From Kiritimatiellia bacterium (GTDB taxonomy: Bacteria; Verrucomicrobiota; Kiritimatiellia; RFP12; UBA3636): 6,903 bases of DNA. The stretch is taken from the NCBI GenBank assembly GCA_017450425.1, contig JAFSUV010000028.1, positions 1 through 6,903 on the forward strand, read 5' to 3'. Under the pieces are notes generated by a model, which was not told the DNA's origin, searched no databases, and saw nothing but the letters and a program-made list of their open reading frames with translations. Each line of letters opens with the position of its first letter. Within the stretch, counting starts at the first letter, position 1. The position numbers were made by a program, and so were the translations under genes. Below, piece by piece: positions 1 through 6,584 of this stretch.

Positions 1-1106
1 CGGCCGCCGACGACCTTGGGCCAGGACTTGATCCAGCCCTTCTCCATCGCCTCGCCGAGCGCGGTGCGGACGTCGAGGTAGAGCGGGTCGCCGAGGGCGC
101 CGGGCTCCTTGACGCGGTCGAGGACCGTGACGAACTTGGCGCTCGCCGGGAGGGCCTTGGCGAAGGCCTCGACGGGGAACGGGCGGTAGAGGCGGATCTT
201 GAGGACGCCGACCTTGGCGCCGGAGGCGTTGAGCTTGGCGACCGTCTCGTCGCAGGTGTCGGAGCCGGAGCCCATGATGACGATCACGTTCTCGGCGTCG
301 GGCGCGCCGACGTAGTCGACGATGTTGTACTTGCGGCCGACGAGCTCCGCGAGCTTGTCCATGTTCTTCTGGACGATGGCGGGGACGGCGGCGTAGTACT
401 TGTTGACCGTCTCGCGGCCCTGGAAGTAGACGTCGGGGTTCTGGGCGGTGCCGCGCATCTTCGGGTGGTCGGGGGTGAGGCCGCGCTTGCGGAACTGCTC
501 GACGAGGTCGTCGTCGATCATCGCGCGGATGGCCTCCTGGGGCATCGCGTCGATCTTCTGGACCTCGTGGGAGGTACGGAAGCCGTCGAAGAAGTGGAGG
601 AAGGGGATCTTGCTCTCGAGCGTGGAGGCGTGGGCGACGAGGGCGAGGTCCTGGGCCTCCTGGACGGAGGAGGAGGCGAGCATCGCGAAGCCAGTCTGGC
701 GGCAGGACATGACGTCGGACTGGTCGCCGAAGATGTTGAGGCCCTGGTAGGCGAGGGCGCGGGCGGAGACATGGAAGACCGCGGGCGTGAGCTCGCCGGC
801 GATCTTGTACATGTTGGGGATCATCAGCAGGAGGCCCTGCGACGCGGTGAACGTCGTCGTGAGGGCGCCGGTGGTGAGCGCGCCGTGGACCGCGCCGGCG
901 GCGCCGCCCTCGGACTCCATCTCGATGATCTTCGGGACGTTGCCCCAAAGGTTCGTCTTGCCCTTGGCGGCGAGCTCGTCGCACGTCTCCGCCATCGGGG
1001 AAGAGGGGGTGATCGGGTAGATCGCGCAGACTTCGCTGCATTGGAAGGCTACCTGCGCACAGGCAGTGTTGCCGTCCACCATGATTTTGTTCGTTTTGTT
1101 AGCCAT
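1..1106 (-). CDS. nifJ: Pyruvate:ferredoxin (flavodoxin) oxidoreductase, N-terminal part
   Basis: This enzyme oxidises pyruvate with CoA to acetyl-CoA and CO2 and passes electrons to ferredoxin or flavodoxin. It is a central cytoplasmic step of anaerobic fermentation. The reading frame is open to the left edge, so only 368 residues of a protein usually near 1,170-1,200 are present: domain I and most of domain II. Seen directly: the N-terminal pyruvate-binding motif YPITPSSPMAE (residues 30-40), then EMESEGGAAGAVHGALTTGA, a TASQGLLLMIPNMYKIAGEL stretch, HFFDGFRTSHE, RGTAQNPD and a VLDRVKEPGA segment. T33, E66 and R116 align with T31, E64 and R114 of the Desulfovibrio africanus enzyme. The C-terminal ferredoxin-like and TPP domains lie outside. 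ATG at 1106 is chosen because the family's N-terminus begins there. No Shine-Dalgarno site is visible; the leader is A-rich. Codons after about residue 25 end almost always in C or G and lysine is AAG, as expected of a highly expressed gene. It is separated from nth by 116 nt, so it probably has its own promoter. Confidence 0.97.
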   Translation of the reverse strand, partial: MANKTNKIMVDGNTACAQVAFQCSEVCAIYPITPSSPMAETCDELAAKGKTNLWGNVPKIIEMESEGGAAGAVHGALTTGALTTTFTASQGLLLMIPNMYKIAGELTPAVFHVSARALAYQGLNIFGDQSDVMSCRQTGFAMLASSSVQEAQDLALVAHASTLESKIPFLHFFDGFRTSHEVQKIDAMPQEAIRAMIDDDLVEQFRKRGLTPDHPKMRGTAQNPDVYFQGRETVNKYYAAVPAIVQKNMDKLAELVGRKYNIVDYVGAPDAENVIVIMGSGSDTCDETVAKLNASGAKVGVLKIRLYRPFPVEAFAKALPASAKFVTVLDRVKEPGALGDPLYLDVRTALGEAMEKGWIKSWPKVVGG

Positions 1107-1154
1107 GGCTAATTTTTGTTGATTTTGCCCGAAGGCAGGGTTAAAACTGCGAAC

Positions 1155-1163
1155 ATGATACCA
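1155..1163 (-). promoter_or_regulatory. Candidate extended -10 promoter for the pyruvate:ferredoxin oxidoreductase gene
   Basis: On the minus strand the sequence reads TGG followed by TATCAT, which is a TGn extension plus a hexamer matching 5 of 6 bases of the sigma-70 consensus TATAAT. It lies in a conspicuously AT-rich island within otherwise GC-rich DNA. No good -35 hexamer sits 16-18 nt upstream; TTCACG is 20 nt away. Transcription would start near 1148 and leave a leader of about 42 nt. The site is inferred from sequence only. Confidence 0.4.
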
Positions 1164-1187
1164 AAAATCGCGTAAACGTGCGTGAAA

Positions 1188-1214
1188 TTCCGGGCGGGGC
1201 GCGGCATCCCGGAA
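1188..1214 (-). terminator. Weak terminator-like hairpin after nth
   Basis: A perfect 7-bp inverted repeat (TTCCGGG and CCCGGAA) with a 13-nt GC-rich loop lies 9 nt past the nth stop codon. On the minus strand it is followed by TTTCAC, so the T-tract is very short. It could end the upstream operon, but the large loop and poor T-tract make it a marginal intrinsic terminator. Confidence 0.3.
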
Positions 1215-1222
1215 GAACGGCG

Positions 1223-1870
1223 CTAACGCCCTGCGCAAGCGCAAAACTCCCGGATGGAGCAGCGGTCGCATCGCGGATTGCGCGGGAGGCAGACGCGCTG
1301 GCCGTGCGACACGAATATCGCGTTCCACGAGCGCCAGTACCTGATCGGCAAAGTTTCCCGCAGCGCCATTTCGGTTTCCTCCGGCGTTTTCGTGCAGACG
1401 AAACCCGTCCGGTTCATTATGCGGTGGACGTGCACATCGACGCAAACCGCAGGCTTTTTGAACGCCACGGCGACGACGAGATTGGCCGTTTTGCGCCCGA
1501 CGCCGGGAAGCCGGCAGAGTTCCTCCACGGTTTCGGGGATTTTTCCGCCGAAGAGCGAATCGATCGCATCCGGGAGCTTCTTTATCGCGGCCGCCTTTTG
1601 CCGATGGAAACCGACGGGCGTCACGAGCGCGTCAAGCTCACTTTCCGAAAGGCGGCGGATGTCGTCGAAACCGGACACGGCGGGGAAGAGCTTTTCGCGC
1701 ACCACCTTGGCGGTGCAGGAGTCCTTCGTGCGAGCCGAGAGGATCGTGGCGAGGAGGATGCGCAGAGGCGATTCGCCCTGCGCCCCCATGAGATCGATGA
1801 TGGGCGCCGGGTTGGCGGCAAAATCGCGCGACAGCGCCGCATGGACGGCCGCGACGTCGGCGACCGTCAC
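1223..1870 (-). CDS. nth: Endonuclease III (DNA glycosylase/AP lyase)
   Basis: Nth removes oxidised pyrimidines such as thymine glycol from DNA and cleaves the abasic site, starting base-excision repair. The 215-residue product matches the family length (E. coli 211). Seen directly: the helix-hairpin-helix LPGVGRKTAN (121-130) with the catalytic lysine K127; the catalytic aspartate D145 in VDVHVHR; and the four [4Fe-4S] cysteines C194, C201, C204 and C210 with C-x6-C-x2-C-x5-C spacing. The helix LLATILSARTKD (39-50) carries R47 where E. coli Nth has Q41. The frame is open further upstream, but those about 60 residues are arginine-rich and overlap the preceding gene in another frame. I chose the GTG at 1870, because it overlaps the preceding TGA stop (GTGA) and has a good Shine-Dalgarno site 8 nt upstream. 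It is the last gene of the presumed operon and is probably translationally coupled. Confidence 0.96.
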   Translation of the reverse strand: MTVADVAAVHAALSRDFAANPAPIIDLMGAQGESPLRILLATILSARTKDSCTAKVVREKLFPAVSGFDDIRRLSESELDALVTPVGFHRQKAAAIKKLPDAIDSLFGGKIPETVEELCRLPGVGRKTANLVVAVAFKKPAVCVDVHVHRIMNRTGFVCTKTPEETEMALRETLPIRYWRSWNAIFVSHGQRVCLPRNPRCDRCSIREFCACAGR

Positions 1871-2463
1871 GGCGACCGCCTCTCTCCGGCTCCGTCGCCG
1901 CCTTGCGGCGATTCGCCGGTGTGCGCAAACGCTGCGGCGCGTCGCAGGGCCGCCGCGAAATTCGTTTCGATGAAATCGGCCACGGCATCGACGAGAAGCC
2001 CGTTGTCCGTCACGAGGCGGAACTTTTCCGTGTTCACGGTGCCGGCGCACGAAACGGACGGCAGCCCGGCGGCCGAAAGTTTTTGCGGAAACTCCGCGAC
2101 GACGCCTTCGTCAACAAAAACCTGCATGACCGCCCGCATCTGCTCCGGCGTCATCGCCGCCTGTTCCACGACCATGTCGTTCCAGCGCGCGTGAGAGTGG
2201 TTCGCGGCGAAGTCGTTCAGCACCTGCGGACTCGGACCGATGCGCAGCCTGGCCATCCCGGAGCCGTACAGCTCCAAGCGGCACACGAACGGGATGGCGC
2301 CGCTTCCCGGCGATGGCGAATAGACAAACTCCATCCAGTCGAGGCCCGACCCCGCGACTTCGAATTGACGGTGCCTGATGCGGCCATCGCCGTCCACCGG
2401 CGAGACGCACCCGGAGGACGCGGCCAGAGCGGCCGCGGCGGCGGCCAGAGCGGCGGCTCTCAT
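1867..2463 (-). CDS. Putative lipoprotein of unknown function
   Basis: I do not recognise this 198-residue protein. Its N-terminus, MRAAALAAAAAALAASSGC, looks like a lipoprotein signal peptide with C19 as the lipidated cysteine. The lipobox (S-S-G-C) lacks the preferred leucine at -3, so a plain secretion signal or membrane anchor is possible. The mature part has beta-like segments (about 34-48 and 59-75), a helical stretch MTPEQMRAVMQVFVDEGVV (104-122), a second pair element around SVSCAG (136-141) and an amphipathic region near 150-180. C61 and C139 could form a disulfide if exported. The ATG at 2463 overlaps the upstream TGA by one base (TGATG); another ATG at 2469 would add two residues and fits nearly as well. 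The stop overlaps the nth GTG. A longer open frame reaches 2634, but it lies within the upstream gene and would bury the signal peptide. That it is a real gene is supported by this tight fit; its function is unknown. Confidence 0.75.
   Translation of the reverse strand: MRAAALAAAAAALAASSGCVSPVDGDGRIRHRQFEVAGSGLDWMEFVYSPSPGSGAIPFVCRLELYGSGMARLRIGPSPQVLNDFAANHSHARWNDMVVEQAAMTPEQMRAVMQVFVDEGVVAEFPQKLSAAGLPSVSCAGTVNTEKFRLVTDNGLLVDAVADFIETNFAAALRRAAAFAHTGESPQGGDGAGERRSP
1879..1887 (-). promoter_or_regulatory. Shine-Dalgarno site that fixes the GTG start of nth
   Basis: On the minus strand GGAGAGAGG ends 8 nt before the GTG at 1870. It is the clearest Shine-Dalgarno sequence in the window, and it sits inside the 3' end of the preceding lipoprotein gene. 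It supports the short 215-residue form of Nth over upstream start codons. Confidence 0.6.
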
Positions 2464-3446
2464 CAGCATGACTGCCCGGGAGCCGGAGGCTCCGCCTTGT
2501 AGATTTCCGCCTTGTCGAGGCCGAAAACCGGAGGGGAGAACTCGCCGGGCTTGACCCCGTCGAGCGCCGCAAACATCTGGAACAGCTTTGCGTCGAGGCG
2601 GTCGAGCTCGCTCAGGACTTGCGCCTCGGGGCATTTCGGCGGGACGGGGCTTCCGAACTCGGCGTCGCCATGGTGCGAAAGCACGAGGTGCTGCAGCAGC
2701 GTGGTGCGCTCGCGCGCCGCGCCGACCGCCGCGCCGGCGCGCTCGATGTTCACCACTCCGCGCACGATGTGCCCGATCAGGCGGCCGTCGCGCGTGTAGC
2801 CGTCCACAAGCCCTATCGCGCTCACGTTCATTTCGTCCAGTTTTCCGAGATCGTGCACGATGATGCCGGCGTAGAGCAGATCCTTGTCGAGCCTGCGGTA
2901 GATTTCGGCGATCGCCTTCGCCGCGCGAAGCATCGTCACCGTGTGGTGCAGCAGCCCCGACACCTCGGCGTGGTGCATCGACTTGGCGGCTGGCGCCGTC
3001 GCCAGCCGCCCGCCGCTCTCCGCCCCTTCGAGCACCTTTTCGACGATTCCGCGCAGCGAGCGGTCGCGCAGGGATCCTGCGGTGGCCTTGATTTCGGCGA
3101 GCATGGAAGAAGCGGTTTCAGGAGCGGCCGGCACGAAGTCGGCCGCGTTCCGTCCGTCCGCCGCCGTCGCTTCGCGCATCGATTCGACCCTCAGCTGCAG
3201 ATGCCCGTTGTACTCGTTGCCCGTGCCGCGGATGCGCACCACGACCCCGGCGGCGGGCGCTTCGCCGGACCAGTCCCAGCACTTCGCCGGAATCGTCCCG
3301 GTCTTGTCAACCAGCGCCATGTCGAGAAAGGACTTGCCATTCGCCGTGGTTCGCACCTTGGCTTCCTTGAGGAGCAGCCACCCTTCGAACCGGACGTTGG
3401 CCCGGATGTCGGAAACGGTCTGTCGGTATGCGTCGTCGCTGTTCAT
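2463..3446 (-). CDS. yhaM: YhaM-type 3'-5' exoribonuclease (OB-fold plus HD domain)
   Basis: The 327-residue product has the two-part architecture of YhaM (B. subtilis 314 residues), a metal-dependent 3'-5' exoribonuclease involved in RNA turnover, also reported to act on DNA. Residues about 18-90 form an OB-fold nucleic-acid-binding domain (FEGWLLLKEAKV, NGKSFLDMALVDKTGTIPAK, W57-D58-W59). Residues about 155-290 are an HD phosphohydrolase domain: HHAEVSGLLHHTVTML (158-173), the HD pair H198-D199 in GIIVHDLGK, H226 in LIGHI, H258-H259 in LSHHG, and D282/D285 in SELDRLDAK. These residues supply the usual metal ligands. ATG at 3446 is chosen because the OB domain begins shortly after; upstream in frame there are only residues read through the preceding Nudix gene. 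A 34-nt gap with no Shine-Dalgarno site separates it from that gene. Its stop overlaps the next start. The function is assigned by family, and the exact substrate is inferred. Confidence 0.9.
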   Translation of the reverse strand: MNSDDAYRQTVSDIRANVRFEGWLLLKEAKVRTTANGKSFLDMALVDKTGTIPAKCWDWSGEAPAAGVVVRIRGTGNEYNGHLQLRVESMREATAADGRNAADFVPAAPETASSMLAEIKATAGSLRDRSLRGIVEKVLEGAESGGRLATAPAAKSMHHAEVSGLLHHTVTMLRAAKAIAEIYRRLDKDLLYAGIIVHDLGKLDEMNVSAIGLVDGYTRDGRLIGHIVRGVVNIERAGAAVGAARERTTLLQHLVLSHHGDAEFGSPVPPKCPEAQVLSELDRLDAKLFQMFAALDGVKPGEFSPPVFGLDKAEIYKAEPPAPGQSC

Positions 3447-3480
3447 GTTGGGTTTGGGAACAAAGAGTTGTCGTCTCGCT

Positions 3481-3978
3481 TCAGAATCTGGAAAAACTCC
3501 AATCGAGCGGCTCGTCGCCCTCGTAGCGCATGTAGCCGTGGAAAGGGCGTTCGTCGCCGTCGAAGACGAGCGGCAGGAAATGGCGGTCGCCCTTCCACAT
3601 CGGCAGGTCGCCGAGGGAGTCGAGCGGCCACCACGCAAGGGTGCCCTCCTCGTTTTCCGCCTTCGGAACGCCCGTGAAGCCGTCGATCAGGAACACGAAC
3701 CCCAGCCAGTCTTCCTTGCGCGGCCCGAAATCCGCCCACGCCACCGTGCCCCGCAGACGCATCGCCGTCACGGCAAGACCGGTTTCCTCGCGTATTTCGC
3801 GCACCATGCACGCGGCGACGTCCTCGTTGCGCTCGAGTTTGCCGCCGACGCCGTTGAATTTGCCGAGGTTCTGGTCGCTCTCGCGGAACGTGCGGTGCAC
3901 GAGAAGGACGCTCTTGCGGTCGGGCGAAAGGATGTAGCCGAGGGTCCCCACGATGGGGCGGTGTATTTTTGCGTTCAT
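3481..3978 (-). CDS. Nudix hydrolase, MTH1-like (probable 8-oxo-dGTP diphosphatase)
   Basis: This 165-residue protein carries a perfect Nudix box (G-x5-E-x7-REUxEExGU) at residues 46-68, with R60-E61 and E64-E65 as the metal-binding core. Nudix enzymes hydrolyse nucleoside diphosphates linked to other groups. Here the NGVGGKLE segment (42-49) and the C-terminal MWKGDRHFLPLVFDGDERPF followed by HGYMRYEG resemble MTH1-type enzymes, which remove oxidised purine nucleotides from the pool. In MTH1 the matching segment W-P-D-D recognises the base; here it reads W-K-G-D, so the tryptophan and the second aspartate are kept and the first is glycine. The substrate therefore remains an inference. ATG at 3978 overlaps the upstream TGA by 4 nt (ATGA), which suggests translational coupling to the acyltransferase gene. 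A longer in-frame reading to 4542 is arginine-rich and lies inside that neighbour. Presence with nth in one operon fits an oxidative-damage role. Confidence 0.92.
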   Translation of the reverse strand: MNAKIHRPIVGTLGYILSPDRKSVLLVHRTFRESDQNLGKFNGVGGKLERNEDVAACMVREIREETGLAVTAMRLRGTVAWADFGPRKEDWLGFVFLIDGFTGVPKAENEEGTLAWWPLDSLGDLPMWKGDRHFLPLVFDGDERPFHGYMRYEGDEPLDWSFSRF

Positions 3979-4763
3979 TGGCACGGTTCCGTTGCGGCCC
4001 GCCGCACGGGCAGCTCCTTGCGGACTCTCGCCGGGACCCCGGCCGCGAGGCAGTGCGCGGGCAGCGGCGAAGCGACCACGGCGCCGGCGGCGACCACGCT
4101 GCCGTCGCCGACCGACGCGGCGTCGAGAACGGTCGCGTGCGCGCCGATCCAGCAGTCGTCGCCGATGCGGAGCGGCCCGTGCGTCACCATCCCGTTCTGC
4201 CGGCAGTACGGAACGGGCGATTCGTAGTCGTATTCGCCACCGGAAAGAAGGTACGAAAACGATCCCACCATCGTGCCGCGCCCGATGGAGAGGTCGTTCG
4301 AGGAAAAAACGATGCACTTGGCGGAGAGCGAGGCCTTGTCCGCAATCGAGATGTCGCCGTTCTTGCAGTAAATCGCGGTGTCGCGGCCGACGAAAACCCC
4401 GTCGCCGATCGAAATGCCGCGGTTGGAATCGCCCTTGGCGTCGAGCGTCGCCCGGTCGTCGATGACGACGCCGTCCCCCAGCCGTATCTTCGACGGGTGG
4501 CGTATCGTCAGATGACGGCCGAAGAGCGCCTTTTTGCCGCATTTCCCGAAAAACGGAGGGTATAGCGCCTTGCGCAGCGCGTAGCCGAGCGCCCCCGGCG
4601 TACCGCCGAAAAGCAGCTGGACGATTTCGAAAAGAATGGCCTTGAAGCGCGGCATGGGGCCGTAGGAGACCGCAAAATACGCCGCAACGGCGCCGGACGG
4701 GCCGGACACTGCGTCCTTCAGCTTGGCGCCGCCATTGGCCTCGACGGAATCAGCGGTATCCAT
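3975..4763 (-). CDS. Left-handed beta-helix (hexapeptide-repeat) acyltransferase
   Basis: This 262-residue protein belongs to the hexapeptide acyltransferases, trimeric enzymes that move acetyl or other acyl groups from a CoA donor to sugars or similar acceptors, often in surface polysaccharide or lipid synthesis. Residues about 35-85 form a non-repeat N-terminal region (FEIVQLLFGG, LRKALYPPFFGKCGKKALFG). Hexapeptide repeats start at about 86 (IRHPSKIRLGDGVVIDD) and run to about 230: GISIGDGVFVGRDT, GDISIADKASLSAK, LSIGRGTMVGSFSYLL, then a loop (GGEYDYESPVPYCRQNGMV, 175-193) and the typical end LRIGDDCWIGAHATVL with AASVGDGSVVAAGAVV. H195 before the last coils and H209 are possible catalytic residues. 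ATG at 4763 lies 10 nt after the glnS stop; the open frame further upstream runs inside glnS. No polysaccharide cluster surrounds it, so the acceptor cannot be named. The stop overlaps the Nudix start. Confidence 0.88.
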   Translation of the reverse strand: MDTADSVEANGGAKLKDAVSGPSGAVAAYFAVSYGPMPRFKAILFEIVQLLFGGTPGALGYALRKALYPPFFGKCGKKALFGRHLTIRHPSKIRLGDGVVIDDRATLDAKGDSNRGISIGDGVFVGRDTAIYCKNGDISIADKASLSAKCIVFSSNDLSIGRGTMVGSFSYLLSGGEYDYESPVPYCRQNGMVTHGPLRIGDDCWIGAHATVLDAASVGDGSVVAAGAVVASPLPAHCLAAGVPARVRKELPVRRAATEPCQ

Positions 4764-4773
4764 GGCGTTTCGA

Positions 4774-6522
4774 CTACTTTCCGCCCTTCGCGGCGATTTT
4801 CGCCCACGAATCGCGCAGCGTCGCCGTGCGGTTGAACACCGGCGCTCCGTCGGAAGACAGGACAGGATCGGGGAAGAAATACCCGAGGCGCTCGAACTGG
4901 AGCGCGCCGCCGCCCGCGCCGGCGCCGGCAAGGGCGGGTTCGCAGAGCGCGACCGCCTCCGTGCAGGATGCAGGATTGAGGAACGTCTTGAAATCCGCGT
5001 CGGAGTCGCCGTCGGGATTTTCTGCGGAGAACAGGCGGTCGTAGAGCCGCACCTTCAGCTTTAGCGCCGTGGCGGCGTCAACCCAGTGGATCGTGCCGCG
5101 CACCGTGTGCCCGTCGGACGCATTGCCTCCGAGCGACCCTTCGTCCCAGACGCCGCGAATCTCCGTGACGCGCCCGTCGGCATCCTCCGAAAAGCCCGTG
5201 CAGGTGAAGATGCAGGCGTACTTGAGGCGCACTTCCCGCCCCGGCGCGAGCCGGAAAAACTTCTTCGGCGGATCCTTTTCGAAGTCGCCGCGCTCTATCC
5301 ACAGTTCCCGCCCGAACGACACGCGGCGCGTGCCGGCCGCCGGGTTTTCCGGGTTGTTCACCGCATCGCATTCGTGCCTCTCGCCCGGCGCCATGTTTTC
5401 GATGACCAGTTTCACGGGATCGAGCACGGCCATGCGGCGAAGCGCGGTCTTGTTGAGCACTTCGCGCACCGATTGCTCGAGGAGCGACATGTCGGTCGTC
5501 GAAATGAATTTCGTGACGCCCGCCGCTTCGCAGAAATTGCGCACCGCCTCCGGCGGGTATCCGCGCCGGCGCATCCCGCAGAGCGTCGGCATGCGGGGGT
5601 CGTCCCAGCCGGAAACGAGCTTCTGCTCGACCAGTTCCCGCAGTTTCCGCTTGCTCATCACGGTGTGCGTGATGTTGAGCCGCGAGAACTCGCGCTGGTG
5701 CGGGCGTATTTCCACGCCGCCGCGCCTGAGGAGCATCCCCTCTTCGGCCATGCGGTCGATGACCCAGTCGTAGAGCGGGCGGTGGACCTCGAACTCCAGC
5801 GAGCACATCGAGTGCGTGACGCCTTCAAGCGCGTCTTCGATGGGGTGCGCGAAGTCGTACATGGGATAGATGCACCACTTCGTGCCGAGGTGGTAGTGCG
5901 GAAGACGGTTGATGCGGTAGAGGACGGGATCGCGGAAATGGATGTTCGGCGACGCCATGTCGATTTTCGCCCTGAGGCAGCATTCGCCGTCGGCGAACTT
6001 TCCGGCCTTCATTTCGCGCAGCCGCGCGAGATTTTCCTCTGGCGGCGTGTCGCGCCACGGGCTGGGCGTACCAGGCTGCGTCGGCACCCCGCGGTGCTTT
6101 TTCCACTCTTCCTGCGACAGGAAGCACACGTACGCGAGACCTTTTTTGACGAGCCGCTCCGCAAGGTCGTACATGGTGTCGAAATACCCGGCGGCGCTGT
6201 AGAAGTGCTCCCCCCAGTCGAAGCCGAGCCAGCGAATGTCCTCCTTGATGTTTTCGGCAAATTCGTCGCTTTCCTTCGACGGGTTGGTGTCGTCGAGCCT
6301 CAAATGGCATTCGCCGCCGAATTTGGCCGCAAGTCCGAAGTCAACGCATATCGCCTTCGCGTGTCCGATGTGCAAATAGCCGTTCGGTTCCGGCGGGAAG
6401 CGCGTCACCACCCGCCCGCCCGTCCTGCCGGCAAGGACGTCGGCCTCGATCCACTGCTCGAGAAAGTTTTTCGACCTCCCGGCGGCATTGGCGCCCGCCG
6501 GTGCGCAATTTTCTTCGTTCAT
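4774..6522 (-). CDS. glnS: Glutaminyl-tRNA synthetase
   Basis: GlnRS charges tRNA(Gln) with glutamine directly, using ATP. The product is 582 residues (E. coli 554) and complete. Seen directly: the class I signature RFPPEPNGYLHIGHAKAI with HIGH at 51-54; LRLDDTNPSKE just after; VMSKRKL (KMSKS-type loop, M289 to K291) followed by GWDDPRMPTLCGMRRRGY; and the C-terminal beta-barrel anticodon-binding part with ELWIERGDF, GREVRLKYA, GTIHWVDA, VRLYDRLFS and the ending FNRTATLRDSWAKI. These GlnRS-specific stretches exclude GluRS. ATG at 6522 is chosen because the conserved start (KNFLEQWIEADVLAG) follows within 20 residues; the in-frame extension to 6735 crosses a repeat-rich non-coding stretch. The leader has only a weak purine run (GAAACGAAG) before the ATG. 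It is the first gene of the presumed operon. Its presence implies a direct route to Gln-tRNA(Gln) rather than sole reliance on amidotransferase. Confidence 0.99.
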   Translation of the reverse strand: MNEENCAPAGANAAGRSKNFLEQWIEADVLAGRTGGRVVTRFPPEPNGYLHIGHAKAICVDFGLAAKFGGECHLRLDDTNPSKESDEFAENIKEDIRWLGFDWGEHFYSAAGYFDTMYDLAERLVKKGLAYVCFLSQEEWKKHRGVPTQPGTPSPWRDTPPEENLARLREMKAGKFADGECCLRAKIDMASPNIHFRDPVLYRINRLPHYHLGTKWCIYPMYDFAHPIEDALEGVTHSMCSLEFEVHRPLYDWVIDRMAEEGMLLRRGGVEIRPHQREFSRLNITHTVMSKRKLRELVEQKLVSGWDDPRMPTLCGMRRRGYPPEAVRNFCEAAGVTKFISTTDMSLLEQSVREVLNKTALRRMAVLDPVKLVIENMAPGERHECDAVNNPENPAAGTRRVSFGRELWIERGDFEKDPPKKFFRLAPGREVRLKYACIFTCTGFSEDADGRVTEIRGVWDEGSLGGNASDGHTVRGTIHWVDAATALKLKVRLYDRLFSAENPDGDSDADFKTFLNPASCTEAVALCEPALAGAGAGGGALQFERLGYFFPDPVLSSDGAPVFNRTATLRDSWAKIAAKGGK

Positions 6523-6555
6523 CTTCGTTTCGACGCGGTGTCGCGCATCGCACCG

Positions 6556-6584
6556 ATTCTCGCAGAAAAGGGGGGCAATTGCAA
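6556..6584 (-). promoter_or_regulatory. Candidate promoter of the glnS operon
   Basis: On the minus strand TTGCAA (6584-6579) and GAGAAT (6561-6556) are separated by exactly 17 nt, each matching 4 of 6 bases of the sigma-70 -35 and -10 hexamers. TGC directly precedes the -10, giving an extended TGn form. Transcription would begin near 6549 with a leader of about 27 nt before glnS. The -35 lies inside the first of two tandem 16-bp copies. The site is a sequence match only. Confidence 0.4.

Noticed and set aside
465..1112. 215-codon plus-strand open frame opposite the pyruvate:ferredoxin oxidoreductase gene
   Set aside because: The minus-strand protein is unmistakable over this span. The plus frame is a composition shadow.
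1871..2050. 60-residue upstream extension of endonuclease III
   Set aside because: It is arginine-rich, overlaps the lipoprotein gene in another frame, and would ignore the well-placed Shine-Dalgarno and GTGA overlap.
1178..2194. 338-codon plus-strand open frame opposite nth and the lipoprotein gene
   Set aside because: Nth motifs on the minus strand are complete. This frame also spans the nth-nifJ intergenic region and has no family features.
2619..3677. 352-codon plus-strand open frame opposite yhaM
   Set aside because: It is antisense to conserved HD-domain and OB-fold sequence and has shadow composition.
2941..4227. 428-codon plus-strand open frame across yhaM, the Nudix gene and the acyltransferase gene
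   Set aside because: It crosses three well-supported genes on the other strand and has low-complexity, motif-free content.
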